Shown in pieces: positions 11,573 through 24,428 of a DNA stretch of 64,000 nt. A program made the translations under genes and the position numbers. The stretch covers positions 1,127,501 to 1,191,500 of the forward strand of contig NC_081811.1 in assembly GCF_030704535.1 (NCBI RefSeq). The letters are read 5' to 3'. The notes beneath the pieces are model-generated. The model searched no databases. It had not been told where the DNA came from and saw nothing but the letters and a program-made list of their open reading frames with translations. How positions within the stretch are numbered: position 1 is the first letter of the stretch; each line of letters starts with the position of its first letter. The DNA comes from Vitis vinifera. Its lineage: Eukaryota > Streptophyta > Magnoliopsida > Vitales > Vitaceae.

Positions 11573-13455
11573 TCATGCTTCTATGAACTCAACAGGATCA
11601 AGCTTCACAGGAGCCAGATCAGGTTCGTCAACAATGGCTTTGAAATCTCCACTCTGACCTTCCAAATAAGCCTTCAAGAATGCAACAAAAAGGCCACCCA
11701 CACATCTCCTCATGGGGTCCCTAGGACCCTTCCCACTCTTGCAGATATAACCCGAAATCGCCCCAATGCAGCCTGAAAGATGATCATCTAACATGTCCAA
11801 GTGACCATATTCAGTAGTCACAAAGTGGGAACAAGGAGGTTTACACTCACTGAAAAACTCTACATGGTTCACTCCATCTGGGGCACATGGACATGTTAGG
11901 CAGTTCCTTGGCTCATCGCCCAACCCCGTGCCGATTACGCAAACTGGGATTGCTAGATTGAAGGAATGAGGAACATAGGTTAGGATTTTGGGAACTGTTT
12001 GGCAACATTTACTCAACCCACCAACAGGGTCTAGTCCTAGTAGGGCTGAGAAGTTGAGGGATGTATCAGCATACCCTAGTGCCAGAGCAAATGCTGTCTT
12101 TCCCCCTCTGCTGTGGCCTGAAAGAGCAAGCTTGAGTAGGTCTGGTTTCACATTTTCTGGGAGCACAGATTGAAGGCCTGAGGATAGCCAATTTGTGACT
12201 GCTGCTGCTGATTTGATCTCTTGAATTCCAGAAGGAGGTAATAGTCCGTATAACTATATAGAAAACCATTTCACAGTACTGCATGTCAGAGATTGGAGAT
12301 TAATAGAAAATGTGTTTGTGCATGCGGTTATTAATTGAAAGTTCTCCCAAAAGCCTTGCAATCTTTCGGATGAACTTGATTAAAAATATTAAATCAAGTT
12401 CGGGTTGGGTTCAATTTCCTAAACTTTGGTCCAGAATAGTTCAAATTGAGTTCAAGATTGAAAAACCCTAATATAAGATCAACCTAGATGTCAAAATGAT
12501 TACCAAAGCTCATCTAAACATTGGGTTAGGTTGGATTTCTTTCGGGTCAACCTGTTAAACAGGTTGCACCTCTATTATTATGTCAATATATAAATATATT
12601 GAACTAATTTGGATTGCAATACTTCAATTACAAAGATCATTACCTTTAATTTTATAATTATATATGGAGATGACAATATGACAGGTTTTTTTTAGTACCA
12701 ATCTCACCACCCCCTTAGTGGAACATGTTTAAAATTTAAATAAATGGATTTGAGATAGATTTAGAATTTTTTTAAAACCCGAGACAAGCTCAAAATGGAT
12801 TTAGGTATTGTCTAATCTTATCTCGTTCCATCACATTCAAAATAAAATAAGTTATAAAAAATTATATTATTTTTATTATTTATAAAATATATTTATTTTA
12901 ATATAATTAAAATAAATAATTTTTTTCAAAAAAAAGTTAAATAGTTGGGCAAGGCGAGTATGGTAAATTCGTATGTACACCCTACCCGTTTAACTTTTTT
13001 AATAGGATGGAGATGGAAACTATTTTGGATAAACATAACTCAGCCTGAACCTGAAACCATCCTCTTATAATCTCCAACTATATATTAAGTACAATTAAAT
13101 GGGAAACGAGTAGAAGAAGAAAAAGAAAAATAGGGGGAGTAGGATAGTTAACAGGGAAGAGAGGTTGAGAAAGCACCTGAGGAGCCACCACTATGAATCC
13201 ATGGGAAGAAATGAGTTGAAGGAGCTGAGTGTAGAAAGTGTTGCGGAGCTCGAAGCCATGAAGAAACAAGAGAACTGGGTATGTCCCTTGAATGGTTGGT
13301 GTAACAATCAACAATGGCTTGGGAGGGGAAGCGATGTTTGAAGTCTCCACTCGAATGCAACTCACGCTCAAATTTCCTGGCTCAAAAACACTGGTTGTTG
13401 TCTTCAAATCAAGCTTGATTCCCTGCGTTGAAGGATTACCTCCTAATAGTGCCAT
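11573..13455 (-). CDS. CLH: CLH-B1: chlorophyllase
   Basis: A second chlorophyllase type, diverged from CLH-A. Exons are 13177-13455 (93 codons) and 11573-12253, with a 923-nt phase-0 intron at the same place in the protein as in CLH-A (after VVAPQ). The product is 319 residues. Motifs are VLLFLHGFE (about residue 61), GHSRGG with Ser141, GLDPV with Asp168 and EYGHLD with His244, a complete expected triad. The C-terminal KLDPVEFIEA resembles described plant chlorophyllases. The ATG at 13455 is chosen because it begins the family-like N-terminus and a TATA box lies about 45-55 bp upstream. The intron holds degenerate AT-rich repeats (about 12360-13040). Confidence 0.93.
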
Positions 13456-13498
13456 TGCCCCCTTTTAGAGTGTGTGGAAATCAAGGTATAGATCTCTC

Positions 13499-13509
13499 AT
13501 TTTATAATT
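13499..13509 (-). promoter_or_regulatory. Probable TATA box of CLH-B1
   Basis: AATTATAAAAT on the minus strand, 44-54 bp upstream of the CLH-B1 ATG, would give a short leader. The same site is kept in unit 2. Confidence 0.5.
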
Positions 13510-14553
13510 GGAGAGAATGATGAATTGCAGCCATTGGGCAGCTATGCAGCTGGGCCCTAGAGGAAGAGTCCCCGACTCCAAATAATTGTAGCAGCCTTCT
13601 AGTCAATCAATACTAGTCAAGTAACCAACTAACAAAAAGATATTTCAAACAAATTTCATTTAACTATTAGACTTAAAACTTAAATAATTCAAAAATACAT
13701 AAATTTTTAACTAATTTTAATTATATTTTATTTTATTTCATATTTTTTATAATACAATTAAATATAAGAAATTCATTTTTCTTAATTTTTTTTTTTTAGT
13801 ATTTTAAGGTCTGGTAAAAAAAATTTAAAGGCTAACTAAAATAATTTTAAAAACTATTTTTAAATTTTCAAATAGGGGTTTGTTTTATAAAATATAAAAA
13901 AAAAAACAATTACGACAACAAAACCTAATAGGATACAACCCCACTTGCTTTTCTCACGATTTTAGCAAGACGAAGAAAACAAAATGATCAGTGGTTGAAT
14001 CTTTGTCCGTACATGGCTGCTTTATCATCAGCCGCCCTATGGTTTGTAGTGATAAATTGATAACATGCGGTTTGTGTACACGGCTTTAGCAAGAAAAAGG
14101 AGGAAAATTCCACGTGGAAGCTCATTTTTAGCCAGAAAGTCAAGCGACGAGGTTGCCTCCATTAATTGTCGCCCTCGCGTTTGGTATTTCAAGATTAGGT
14201 ACGGATGATCTTATCCAACGATTCCAACCCTCCTCCCTTTATTTAAAATAATTTTTATTCATATTTAATCGAAAAAATTAAATAGTACCCATCCTTTAAC
14301 TTTTTTCTGAAAATTTTTTAAATTTTTTCAAAAAAATTTATTTTTAAAATTTTTTAATTACATTAAAATAATTAAAATATTATAAATTTTTATTATTTTT
14401 TTATTGAAAAGCACTTATTATTATTATTATTATTATATTATATTAAAAATAAGAAAATACAAATTAAATTAAATTAATTTTTAAAATCAATTATTTGTCA
14501 TCCCTGTTAAGCTCAATATGGAGTTGATGAGTGTACTTAATTGTATACCATAT
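13510..14553. other. Intergenic, 5' flank of CLH-B1
   Basis: No gene was found. The sequence is AT-rich with poly-A and poly-T runs and a short (ATT)n run near 14408. It matches unit 2 on both sides of the 4.9-kb insertion there; the point equivalent to that insertion lies near 13939. Confidence 0.7.
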
Positions 14554-17170
14554 TGTGGACCCCGTATTTCGATTCATGCATTTCCCACTCGATGGCGAGG
14601 TCGATTTTTTGTTCATGAGCTAATCTCACAAATCCCGTGTTTTTGAATTACGAATGAATCACTATTGCTTATGTAAAATCAAGAAGATAAGAAGATTATT
14701 TAGGAACTGAAATGTGATTAAAAACTATTCGAGTGAAAACTGGATTATCGGAGCTTATTTGAAAATTGGAGTATTTGGAATTAAATTTTGAAGATTAGAG
14801 CTCCGGTGATTAAATCGAAATTTGTTAAAGAAAATGAGAAACGGACTTTAGGAAATTGAACTGCGAGACCATAGACTTTTGAAAGTTGAATTTATAATAA
14901 TGATAGTAATAAGGTCTTGAGAGTTTGAATTAATAATAATAATAATAATAAGATTTCGAAAGACTGAATTAATGATAATAATAATAATAATAATATTTTG
15001 AAAGTGTGAATTAATAATAATAATAATAAGATTTTGAGGATCGAATTAATAATAATAATAATAATAGTAATAATAATAATAAGATTTTAAAAGTTGAATT
15101 AATGATAATAATAATAATAACATTTTGAGAGTTGGGTTAATAATAATAATAGTAGAATTTTGAAAGTTGAATTAATAATAATGATAATAAAAAGATTTTG
15201 AAAGTGTGAATTAATAATAATAATAATGAGATTTTGAGAGTTTAGATTAATGATAATAATAATAATAATAATAAATAGATGTTGAAAGTGTGAAATAATA
15301 ATAATGATAATAATGAGATTTTGAAAGTTGGGTTAATCATAATAATAGTAATGAGATTTTTGAAAGTTGGGTTAATAATAATAATAATAGGACTTTGAAA
15401 GTTTGGATTAATGATAATAATAATAATAATAAATAGATGTTGAAAGTGTGAATTAATAATAATGATAATAATGAGATTTTGAAAGTGTGAATTAATAATA
15501 ATAATAATGAGATTTTGAGAGTTTAGATTAATGATAATAATAATAATAATAATAAATAGATGTTGAAAGTGTGAAATAATAATAATGATAATAATGAGAT
15601 TTTGAAAGTTGGGTTAATCATAATAATAGTAATGAGATTTTTGAAAGTTGGGTTAATAATAATAATAATAGGACTTTGAAAGTTTGGATTAATGATAATA
15701 ATAATAATAATAAATAGATGTTGAAAGTGTGAATTAATAATAATGATAATAATGAGATTTTGAAAGTTGGGTTAATAATAATAATAGTAATGAGATTTTT
15801 GAAAGTTGGGTTAATAATAATAATAATAGGACTTTGAGAGTTTGGATTAATGATAATAATAATAATAATAAATAGATTTCGAAAGTTGAGGTAATAATAA
15901 TAATAATAATGAGATTTTTGAAAGTTTGGATTAATGATGATAATAATAATAATAAATAGATGTTGATAGTGTGAATTAATAATAATGATAATAATGAGAT
16001 TTTAGAAGTTGGGTTAGTAATAATAATAGTAATGAGATTTTTGAAAGTTGGGTTAGTAATAATAATAATAGGATTTTGAAAGTTTGGATTAATGATAATA
16101 ATAATAATAATAAATAGATTTTGAAAGTTGAGGTAATAATAATAATAATAATGAGATTTTTGAAAGTTTGGATTAATGATGATAATAATAATAATAAATA
16201 GATGTTGAAAGTGTGAATTAATAATAATGATAATAATGAGATTTTGAAAGTTGGGTTAGTAATAATAATAGTAATGAGATTTTTGAAAGTTGGGTTAGTA
16301 ATAATAATAATAGGATTTTGAAAGTTTGGATTAATGATAATAATAATAATAATAAATAGATGTTGAAAGTGTGAATTAATAATAATGATAATAATGAGAT
16401 TTTGAAAGTTTGGATTAATAATAATAATAATAATGATAAGAATAATAATAATGACAAGAATGATGATAATAACAATAGTAATAATAGTAACAATGATAAT
16501 AATAATTAATAATAATAATAACAACAATGATAATAATAATTAATAATAATAATAATAATAGTAACAATAATAATAACAATAATAATAATAACAATGATAA
16601 TAATAAACAACAATAATAATAACAATGATAATAATAAACAATAATAATAATAATAATAATAATAACAGTAATAATGATAATAATTAATAATAATAATAAT
16701 AAATGATAATATGCATCCATCAAGCCCATAAGCCTAAACCCACTAATAAGCCCCATCTTCGTCAAACCCAAGTTCACCAAGTCCATCAGCAACCTTAATA
16801 AAGCCCAAACCTAATCAAGCCCAAGTTCATCAGCAACCCTCAAGCCCAAACCTAGTTAAGCCCAAAAAAACAAAACTTCATCTTCTCCACAGCTCCTCCC
16901 GCCTGGAAATCACCCTCCGAGGGAGCTCCTACCGCCGGCGGCACCAAGAGACGTTGCCGCCGTCGCCGACGACTGGCACGGCTGTCCACCTGGCCGGAGC
17001 GGGTCAAAACGCACCATGCCTGCGTCAGAGAAGGAGCTGCTAGCGGTCCGAGGGTGTGATTGCTGCCAGCTTGGTCGATGGAGGGAGAAATAGCGGCGAC
17101 GGTCCGGCGACGTCTAGAAGACGCTACCGCTGTCGCTGATGACCGGCGCAGCTGTCCACGCGGTCGGAGC
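14554..17170. mobile_element. LTR-like fossil fragment enclosing the TAA array
   Basis: Unit 1 departs from unit 2 exactly at TGTGGACCCCGTATTTCG, a start typical of Ty3/gypsy-type LTRs. It then runs through the TAA-rich array, a stretch repeating AAGCCCAA-type words (16730-16870) and a GC-rich tail (about 16890-17170), an arrangement familiar from long plant LTRs. No coding domain, second LTR or target duplication was found, so it looks partial and broken. The right limit is uncertain. Confidence 0.45.
14885..16705. repeat. TAA-rich array with higher-order periodicity
   Basis: Runs of (TAA)n with TGA variants are separated by short phrases such as GAGATTTTGAAAGTTGGGTT and AATAGATGTTGAAAGTGTG. 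Larger blocks repeat: the segment from 15240 recurs at 15521 (281 bp), and the one from 15881 recurs at 16123 (242 bp). From about 16420 the array becomes nearly pure AAT, AAC and AAG triplets. Long Ile/Leu-rich open frames on the minus strand here are translations of the repeat. Confidence 0.9.
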
Positions 17171-17427
17171 AATGGTAAATTTGAGATAATAAGGTAAAAC
17201 AGCTTTTCTTTATCAAGGAAACCTATTAAGGATGATGAATATGTTCCTCGTATAAATATGTATATAGACACACACTTGGGAACCATTTATCACAAAGAAG
17301 TCTACTATATTTTACTTGATAGTTTGATCTGATAAATATTTTGGACCACTTAGCCATACATCTTCTTGACTTGTGCAGTAACTTGAAGCTAATTGAATAT
17401 TTGAGTCTCCTTCAACATATCACATAC

Positions 17428-18577
17428 CTGGTACTTTAATTATCTTCCAGAAACTCATACAAGTTCCATAGTTGTCTGGATACCAGGGTTTCTTGTCATC
17501 AGAAGTTCTGTTGAAATGATTGTAGCCCTCATTTTTCTCCAGCTTCTCGACAATTAGACCTTTCAAATTAAATAACAACGTGACTAAACGTTTCAGCACA
17601 TTAAAGTTAATACAAATGCAAGATTAGCACCATTCTTAATTTGTGGCAGCAGAATCCTCCGTTTGGATTAAAACAGATTCTGACCAGCCACCATTCAGCC
17701 CTCATTATCTTAACTTGGGATGTCTTACATTGATAAATGATATTGCTGATCCAGCTGAGGTGAGTACCACTTTTGAATGCACTGGGCTTACCAGCCAGGA
17801 GATGCAGTGGAGTAAACCCTTCCTCATCAACAGAACTAACAAAATCTTCATACAGATATATTATTTGGAATGCTAAATCTGTCAAGAACGACCACAAAAG
17901 AATCAAAATGCATATAAATCATGGAGCAAGTAAAAATATAAGACATAGTAGCTGAAGCAATGATTTTAATGAAATAAGCCATTTATTATGTGCTAATGAA
18001 CATGTGCACATGCATATGTGAATGCATCCCTCTAATGCAGACCAAAACTTCCTGAAAAAAGCTTACCTAAGAATTCTCCAAATATGGCACAGTGAAGAAT
18101 AGTTTTGCCATCGGCCCTTCGACTGTACTCATACTGTTTGGTCCTGTCACATATTTTGTGAAGGCAGAGGAAAGCATCTTTCCTACCATGAAGGACAGCT
18201 GAGAAGACGGGCGTTTCATTTTCATGGTTGCGGACACCAACCAGTTTCGGATGCTTACCAGCCAAACACTTGCATATGGGAACATTTCCCATTGATGCAG
18301 CTAAATGGAGAGGGGTGTTCCCTTGCTCATTTCTCATCTCCAGAGCATCCAGATCTGTTTCTCTGATCAACTCAACTAGTTCCTCAACTATACTTTCTTT
18401 GCCTTCTGAAACCGCAACATGCAATGCAGTGTCTCCAGATACAACGATCTCAGCCTTGTGAGCCCTTGGCTGTTGCCTGCATATGTTGACAACTTCATTC
18501 CATTTGCCTTGCATGGCATAATTGAACAAGTTTTTCTTAATGGTATGCAGATCTGCATCCTCAATTGTAAATTCCAT
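17428..18577 (-). pseudogene. ANK3: ankyrin gene of the ANK-PGG family, 3'-truncated
   Basis: Three exons with good GT/AG sites and consistent phase 1 are present: 18067-18577, 17729-17878 and 17428-17559. Exon 1 starts MEFTIEDADLHTIKKN and carries ankyrin repeats (TALHVAVSEG, TPLHLAASMG, TPVFSAVLHG, TILHCAIFGE). Exon 2 has TPLHLLAGK and exon 3 ends in YPDNYGTCMSFW, the conserved motif before the linker. These exons are free of stops. No linker, second ankyrin block or PGG exon follows before the LTR-like region, so the 3' half is missing. It is diverged from ANK1 and ANK2 and has no counterpart in unit 2. A short ankyrin-only transcript is possible but unlikely. Confidence 0.75.
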
Positions 18578-20359
18578 AGTGCTCTTGGAACAACTACTAG
18601 ATAGTACTCCTATTGGGATGGTTAGATATATATGGGGAACCAGAAGATTCTCTGAGAGGTTTAAGCGTATGGCCTAATAAAGCTCCATACCTTGCTCCAG
18701 ATTTGGGATAAGAACAAGCATGTACCCCAGAGAAGATAGACACAATAAGAAAGCATTAGAACTCATGTAAATGTTGGATGCCTCTAGTCAACTTTTGTGT
18801 TACTTGCATTACAAAGTAGTTAACATTTGAATTCTTTCTTTCGTGTTAGAGAATTATTTAATGAATTCTCCTCTAGATTTTTCTTAATTCTATACTTGTG
18901 GGCAAACTATTCTATGCTAAATATTGTAAAAGGGCTTTGATATCACCCTTATGAGAAAGTCACTTATTTTAACTAATTTTATTTGATTAATTTTCTGGAG
19001 TCAAAAGGGAGATCAGTTTTGTCATGTAGAATACAAGCAGAAGAAAAAAGACAAAAGTAAAAGGCAAATGCACAAACAAGCAAAAAAAGAATATGACTTA
19101 TTGTCGAAGATTCTGAAACACACCTACCTCTCAGTAAGCATGATTTTCAGTCCTCTTTGAACAATCTGTCTTTATGTTTGTGCTACAACAAAATTCTAGT
19201 TAGTTTATTTTCTTCTTTAGAAATCCAGATGAAAATTTGAACTACCTGACTTAATATTATGTGTATTATCAACAAATTTGAGAAGATAATTTTTTTCCCC
19301 AAAATAAAATGGCCTTGCTTGCATGTTGAAAGCAACTGATTTTCCTTTTATTTGCGAGTGTGAACTTATATAACACGAGTTATTTCTTTGGTTCTTCTAA
19401 CAATATCAGAAATCTGATAAATATTTGAATTCAAGGATTTAATTTGATTAATATTATTTTTTATCATTTTTTTTTTAGTAACAAGAAAAGGAAAAAAACT
19501 AAGGTTAATTTGATGCTATGTTGTGTGAGAAAAGAAAAAGAAGAGAAAAAGAAAGAAAAGTCTTGTGCTTCACAATAAATTTGGTCTTGCACAGCAAAAG
19601 CAAGCATATTTAAAGTGCCATGTAATAAATGGTTTCTCTGCAAGGAAAAGGAGTGAGAGAAGCAAAAGAGATTATGTCTGACCATTTATATATATATATA
19701 TATATGTTCATGTGCTCAAAAAAAAAAAAAATTAAATAGAAATTCATTATTCAAAACCAGACTCCATCACCATGATTTAAACAAAATAATCACCCAAACT
19801 AAATTGATATAAGATGATCAAAGTATATCGGAATTGTGTGCATGATGCCGTTTTGCATATTTTGAGCTCATACTGTTTTTGGATGTGGACAAAAATAAAA
19901 ATAGGAGCATCCAAATTTACTAGTTACTGTTAACTAGTAAGTTAATGTATTAAGCCTACATTGACACATGCAATTCTTGCATTACTAGCTAGTTCAGGGT
20001 TGTAAATGTTGTATGATTATTTAAGACTTCATGGTCTTAGCCTTGATCATCCGAATGTTTGCAATAAGATGACTTGACCATTCCACAACACACCACCCTT
20101 TCCTGGGCTTCAACAGGGACTTAAGACACACCCATCAGGGCTTATTCCTAAGCCACCAATTGTCATAGTGGTATTATTGAATACCTAATGGAATTGATAG
20201 ATCAATAAAATCTATCAGAATTTTTGCAATGAATAATTGTTTTACTAACAAGACAAAGGCATGAGATCCAGGCTAGAGAGTTTATAAGCAAGATAACCAA
20301 TTAACACAAGCCCCAAAAGGAGGGGAGAAAAACAACTGCAATTATTTACATTTCAACCA
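18578..20359. other. Intergenic between ANK3 and ANK2a
   Basis: No gene or clear element was found. There is a (TA)n run near 19687-19706 and poly-A/T runs. The weak frame at 19464-19685 is Phe/Ser-rich and low-complexity. This stretch is absent from unit 2. Confidence 0.6.
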
Positions 20360-23300
20360 CTAACCATAGATAGTACGCTGTGGCACTTTCTTAAAGATGG
20401 CCCATATGAGATCAAAGTAGAAGGGAAACTGTGCCACCGCAAAAAATGTTACTGGGAGGCACGCCACTGCATACACGGGGAATGCAGTTTGTTTCAGTAC
20501 ATTTTTTAGTAGGAAAAAGTGCCCTGCACAGAAGCAAACCAACATAGCTCCTATGGATATAAAGAGAGATGTTAAACCTAGCAATAGCTTTCGCGGCAAC
20601 CCTCTACCAAAATCTTTCACTTGGTATCTAGATGTTAGAATTGCCAGAAAAGTGACCACAGAGGTGACTGAAAAGGATAGAGCAATGAGGGATGAAATTG
20701 CATAGACCAGAAATCCCGGATGGTGTTCAAGGGTAGGTTCGCTGCTATTTTCCTTGAAGCCTCCTGGTATAGTGGCTGTTGTGGCGAAGGCTACGGTTGT
20801 AACAAGTGTTGCTACTACTGAACATGAATTTGAGGTGTTGCTTAGCCATTTGCCTCCTTCTCTTACAAGTTCTTTGTGTGATTCTGTGAAGATCTCCTTG
20901 GGGACCTGGTTCTTGTTGTTGTAGCGAATGAAGAAATGTCTTGGTACAGAATTCTTCACGTACTGCGCTATTAAACCCATGTATCAGGGCTAATATATAA
21001 TAGTCTGCTTACCAAGTTAGAACTTTACGATATGCTTTCCAAAGAATAATGCTAATTCATAGAAAATTAACAACCCCATATAGAGATGTTCATGATTTTG
21101 TACAGTCGAGAAAGAATTTTCCATGAGGAGAACTAATTCAATTGTTGATGCATTATCTTCTGAAAAAAAAAAAAAAACAACCAAAAATACATAAATAAGT
21201 CTGGGTGGCATACCTTATACCATTTGATCTCCCATTGCATTTGCAAAGCTGCAAAGGGATATGGCCTATAATCTCCTAAAGTTGCTGCAAGATGTAATGC
21301 ACTGTTCCCCTCACTATCAACCATACGAAATGCACTTTCTTCCAGAGGTTTCCGATTGAGTAATAGCTCATAAACACTGGTTTGTCTATTCTTCACTGCC
21401 AACAGCACTATATTCTTCTGGTCTGAATCTACATGGCGAATGGCTGCTGGAAAAAGTTTAAGGATCTTCTCCACCATTTCTATGATGCCATTCTCTGCTG
21501 CAATTAATACTGGTGACTTCCTTTTTCCCATCCCCCAAGTTCTCTTCAATGCTGACAAGATTCAATATCTCAAGGTTCAATTCTTGAGCCAAAGTGGCCA
21601 ATGTTCTGCTGTTACAATAAGTATCTTTGTTTTTCTACTTCAAATATATCTTCCTCTTCGTCAGTGATACTGAAAGTAAAAGTTGGTATTTTCTTTTTTT
21701 GGACGTCTGTGCATTAGTAACTTGCTAAATATATTGATTACATCACAAATATATGATAATAGGTTTTTCAGTTCAATCCACCAATTGCAGGGGCAGTAGG
21801 TGATTTAAGCAAGGGAAGTTAAGCTGTATCTTTCATAATTATATACCTTATATAGATAGTACATATGCTGCTAACTGCATATACATTTGGCTTTATTAAG
21901 TTATAATTTGGACTTTCATAGTAGGCAATGTGAGAAAATTACCTTCTTCCTTCTGTTTAATTTCTGAAGAATGATGTGCAGAAGCCTTCGGCCTTGGCTC
22001 TTCCTCAGACTCACTATCATCAAGGCTTGCTTCTCCATAATATGCCAAGAGTGATGTTTCCTGATCAAAAACTTTTTTATAACGTTTTCCTGGTACCATC
22101 CAATGTGATGTTGGGTCAATTTGATCATAAGGTACTGTTTCTCCAGATCTCGGTTGTGAGAGCTGGGGAATACTTCCACTATCATATTCGAAAGGTTCAA
22201 CATATTTAAGCATTCATCCATGATTTGAACAGACCATGTGTGCTTTTCTTTCTTCTCTTTTATCTTATTTATATGTCTTGATCCTGTCCACCACAATCAA
22301 ACACAACATACATTGAACCAATATTAGCACTTTGGATATGAACAGAATATGTGTATATCATTCTAGTGTCTAAATATATATATATGGTGATCATACCAAC
22401 TATAACAGCCGGCAATGTCCATGCTTTAGCTACAAGCTTGATGAAGTTCTCATAGCAAATGCCATAATAATTTGGATGAGGCCGCTCTTGTCTTCGAGCG
22501 TTATGGCTTGATTGTTTACCTGTAAATTAAAAAGAGGTTTGGAGTATTCTCTAGTTTATTTTCAGAGCAATACTCTTACACTAGTATTCATTTGGGATCT
22601 ACGTAGCACACAAATTGAGAACCCAAAAAATAAATAAGTAAATAAAGGTTCTCAAAAGAAAACATTTATGGACTAATTAAACTTGGTTGATTAGGGATAC
22701 AAGCAAGAAATTTATTGGAAGATATATCTCAAGCTCAATAAATTAATGATTTAATTTGTACTCAATAAATTAATGGTTCTAAAAAAAAGTGCTCAATCAA
22801 TTAAACCAGATTGTCTAAAATTGAACTTTTCATCCTAATTTGCTCTTGAGCTGAATTCAAGAAGGTTCTGGATTTACTTATTAGCCCAATGCAAATTCAT
22901 GAGTAACTATCTGGTCAAAGTCTCATATGCATAACTAAAATGATGAATTAATATGGGAATCACTTAACCCACCTGATGCTTTGATCATGTTCCATAAGTT
23001 GGTTAATATATAGAAATTCTCTGTATGGTTAGGGTTCTCGTCAGCTTCATATTTCTGTGGAAGGAGCTTTTTGACAGGCACACCTTGCAAAATAACATTG
23101 CAATGAAACATTTTCACATAGTAAACTAATACATGATTGCCCCAAAATTATCCTACAAAAACCTTCATTGAAAAATAGATATGGGATTCTCAATCGCTTC
23201 AAGGCAAGTGATTTATGGATGTGCTTCTCTCACGCACACCCTAGGCTAGATTTGTGAATAAAAACTGTTATTATAATATAGTTTAGATTATTATATAAAT

Positions 23301-24428
23301 TACAGGTACATAATGACTTAGGATAATGGGGTAGATGACTTTAAACAACAAATATCAAACATAGAGCATGAAGGTAGATCTGCATCAGGCATTGATCGGC
23401 TGGCTGTCGTCACTGGCCCTGAAAATTAGATATCAAAACCTGTGGGCAGACCTAGGTTCCAATTCAGCGACTCCTATGTCACAACTTTACAAGTTTATTG
23501 GAAATCCTTTAGTCAGTGGAAGGATACTTACAAAGATAAATGATTTCATCGAACCAATTCAGTCGAGTTCCGCTTCTGAATAAAGTAGCCTTAGAAGCAA
23601 GGAGGTGGAGAGGGGAGATTCCTCTCTCATCGACATAATTGACGAGGTCAGGATACTCATGAATAATTGTAAATGCCAAATCTATCATGCACAACATTGA
23701 AAATGTTATATAAATAAAAGCATGAGCCTTTATATATATATATCAATTGGTCAATTCTGCTGAGATGATAACATTATAACAAATGTATAGAACACAAATG
23801 AAAATATGTTACCCTAAGTTATAAGGCATGAAGCAAATAAATTATCTATTCCTATAGATGTTCAGATGAATAAATAGAAAACAATAAATGGGGCCTGAAA
23901 GCATTGCTCACCGAAGTATTCTCCGGTGATGGCACAGTGAAGACTATTTTCTCCATCACTCCTCCGAAGGTACTCATGCACTTTGTTGTTAGCAGTACTG
24001 CTACATATGTTAGAGAGGCAAAGGAAAGCGTCTTTCATGCCATGGAGAGCTGCTAAGAAGAGAGGGGTCTCATTTTCATTGTTGCGAACACCCACCAGTT
24101 CTGGATACTCAGCAGCTATGCACTTGCACATGCGAACGTTGCCTACTGACGCCGCCAAATGGAGAGGGGTGTTCCCCCGATCATTTTTTATATTAATCAG
24201 ATACACGTTGCGATGGGCCATCAGTTGGACTAGTTTTACCACTACATCTTCTCTGCCATCTGATACTGCTATATGCAATGCCGTGTCCCCTGATGTAGCG
24301 GTCTTCTCATCATGAGCCCACGGATCTTCCTTGCATATATCTACAACTTTTTCCCATTTCCCTTGCATGGCATATGAAATCAAGCTTGGTCCAGTGGCCC
24401 CTTGTTCTGTGTCCACGACAAATGCCAT
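20360..24428 (-). CDS. ANK2a: ankyrin-repeat/PGG protein, frameshifted in exon 5
   Basis: Seven exons are supported: 23912-24428, 23532-23681, 22973-23083, 22397-22519, 21943-22283, 21214-21551 and 20360-20962. I chose the ATG at 24428 (MAFVVDTEQG) because it aligns with other family starts; the 60 upstream codons look like leader. Ankyrin repeats are TALHIAVSDG, TPLHLAASVG, TPLFLAALHG and SPLHLLAS, then SPVLIAAENG and SALHLAATLG in exon 6. The last exon has the PGG domain (TIPGGF) and four membrane spans. Exon 5 is one base short near 22213 relative to the unit 2 copy, which shifts the frame after IMDE; all other exon phases agree. It is therefore a pseudogene, a null allele or a sequence error. 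Otherwise the product would be about 727 residues. Confidence 0.8.

Noticed and set aside
14885-16705. Spaced repeats that could suggest a CRISPR-like array
   Set aside because: Repeat phrases vary in length and spacing, spacers are TAA runs, and the context is a plant genome.
15976-16792. Long minus-strand open frames rich in Ile, Leu and Tyr, resembling membrane proteins
   Set aside because: They are translations of the TAA triplet array, open in several frames at once.
16852-17286. Minus-strand open frame of 144 codons, Arg/Ala-rich
   Set aside because: It lies in the GC-rich tail of an LTR-like block, has no recognisable domain and is of biased composition.
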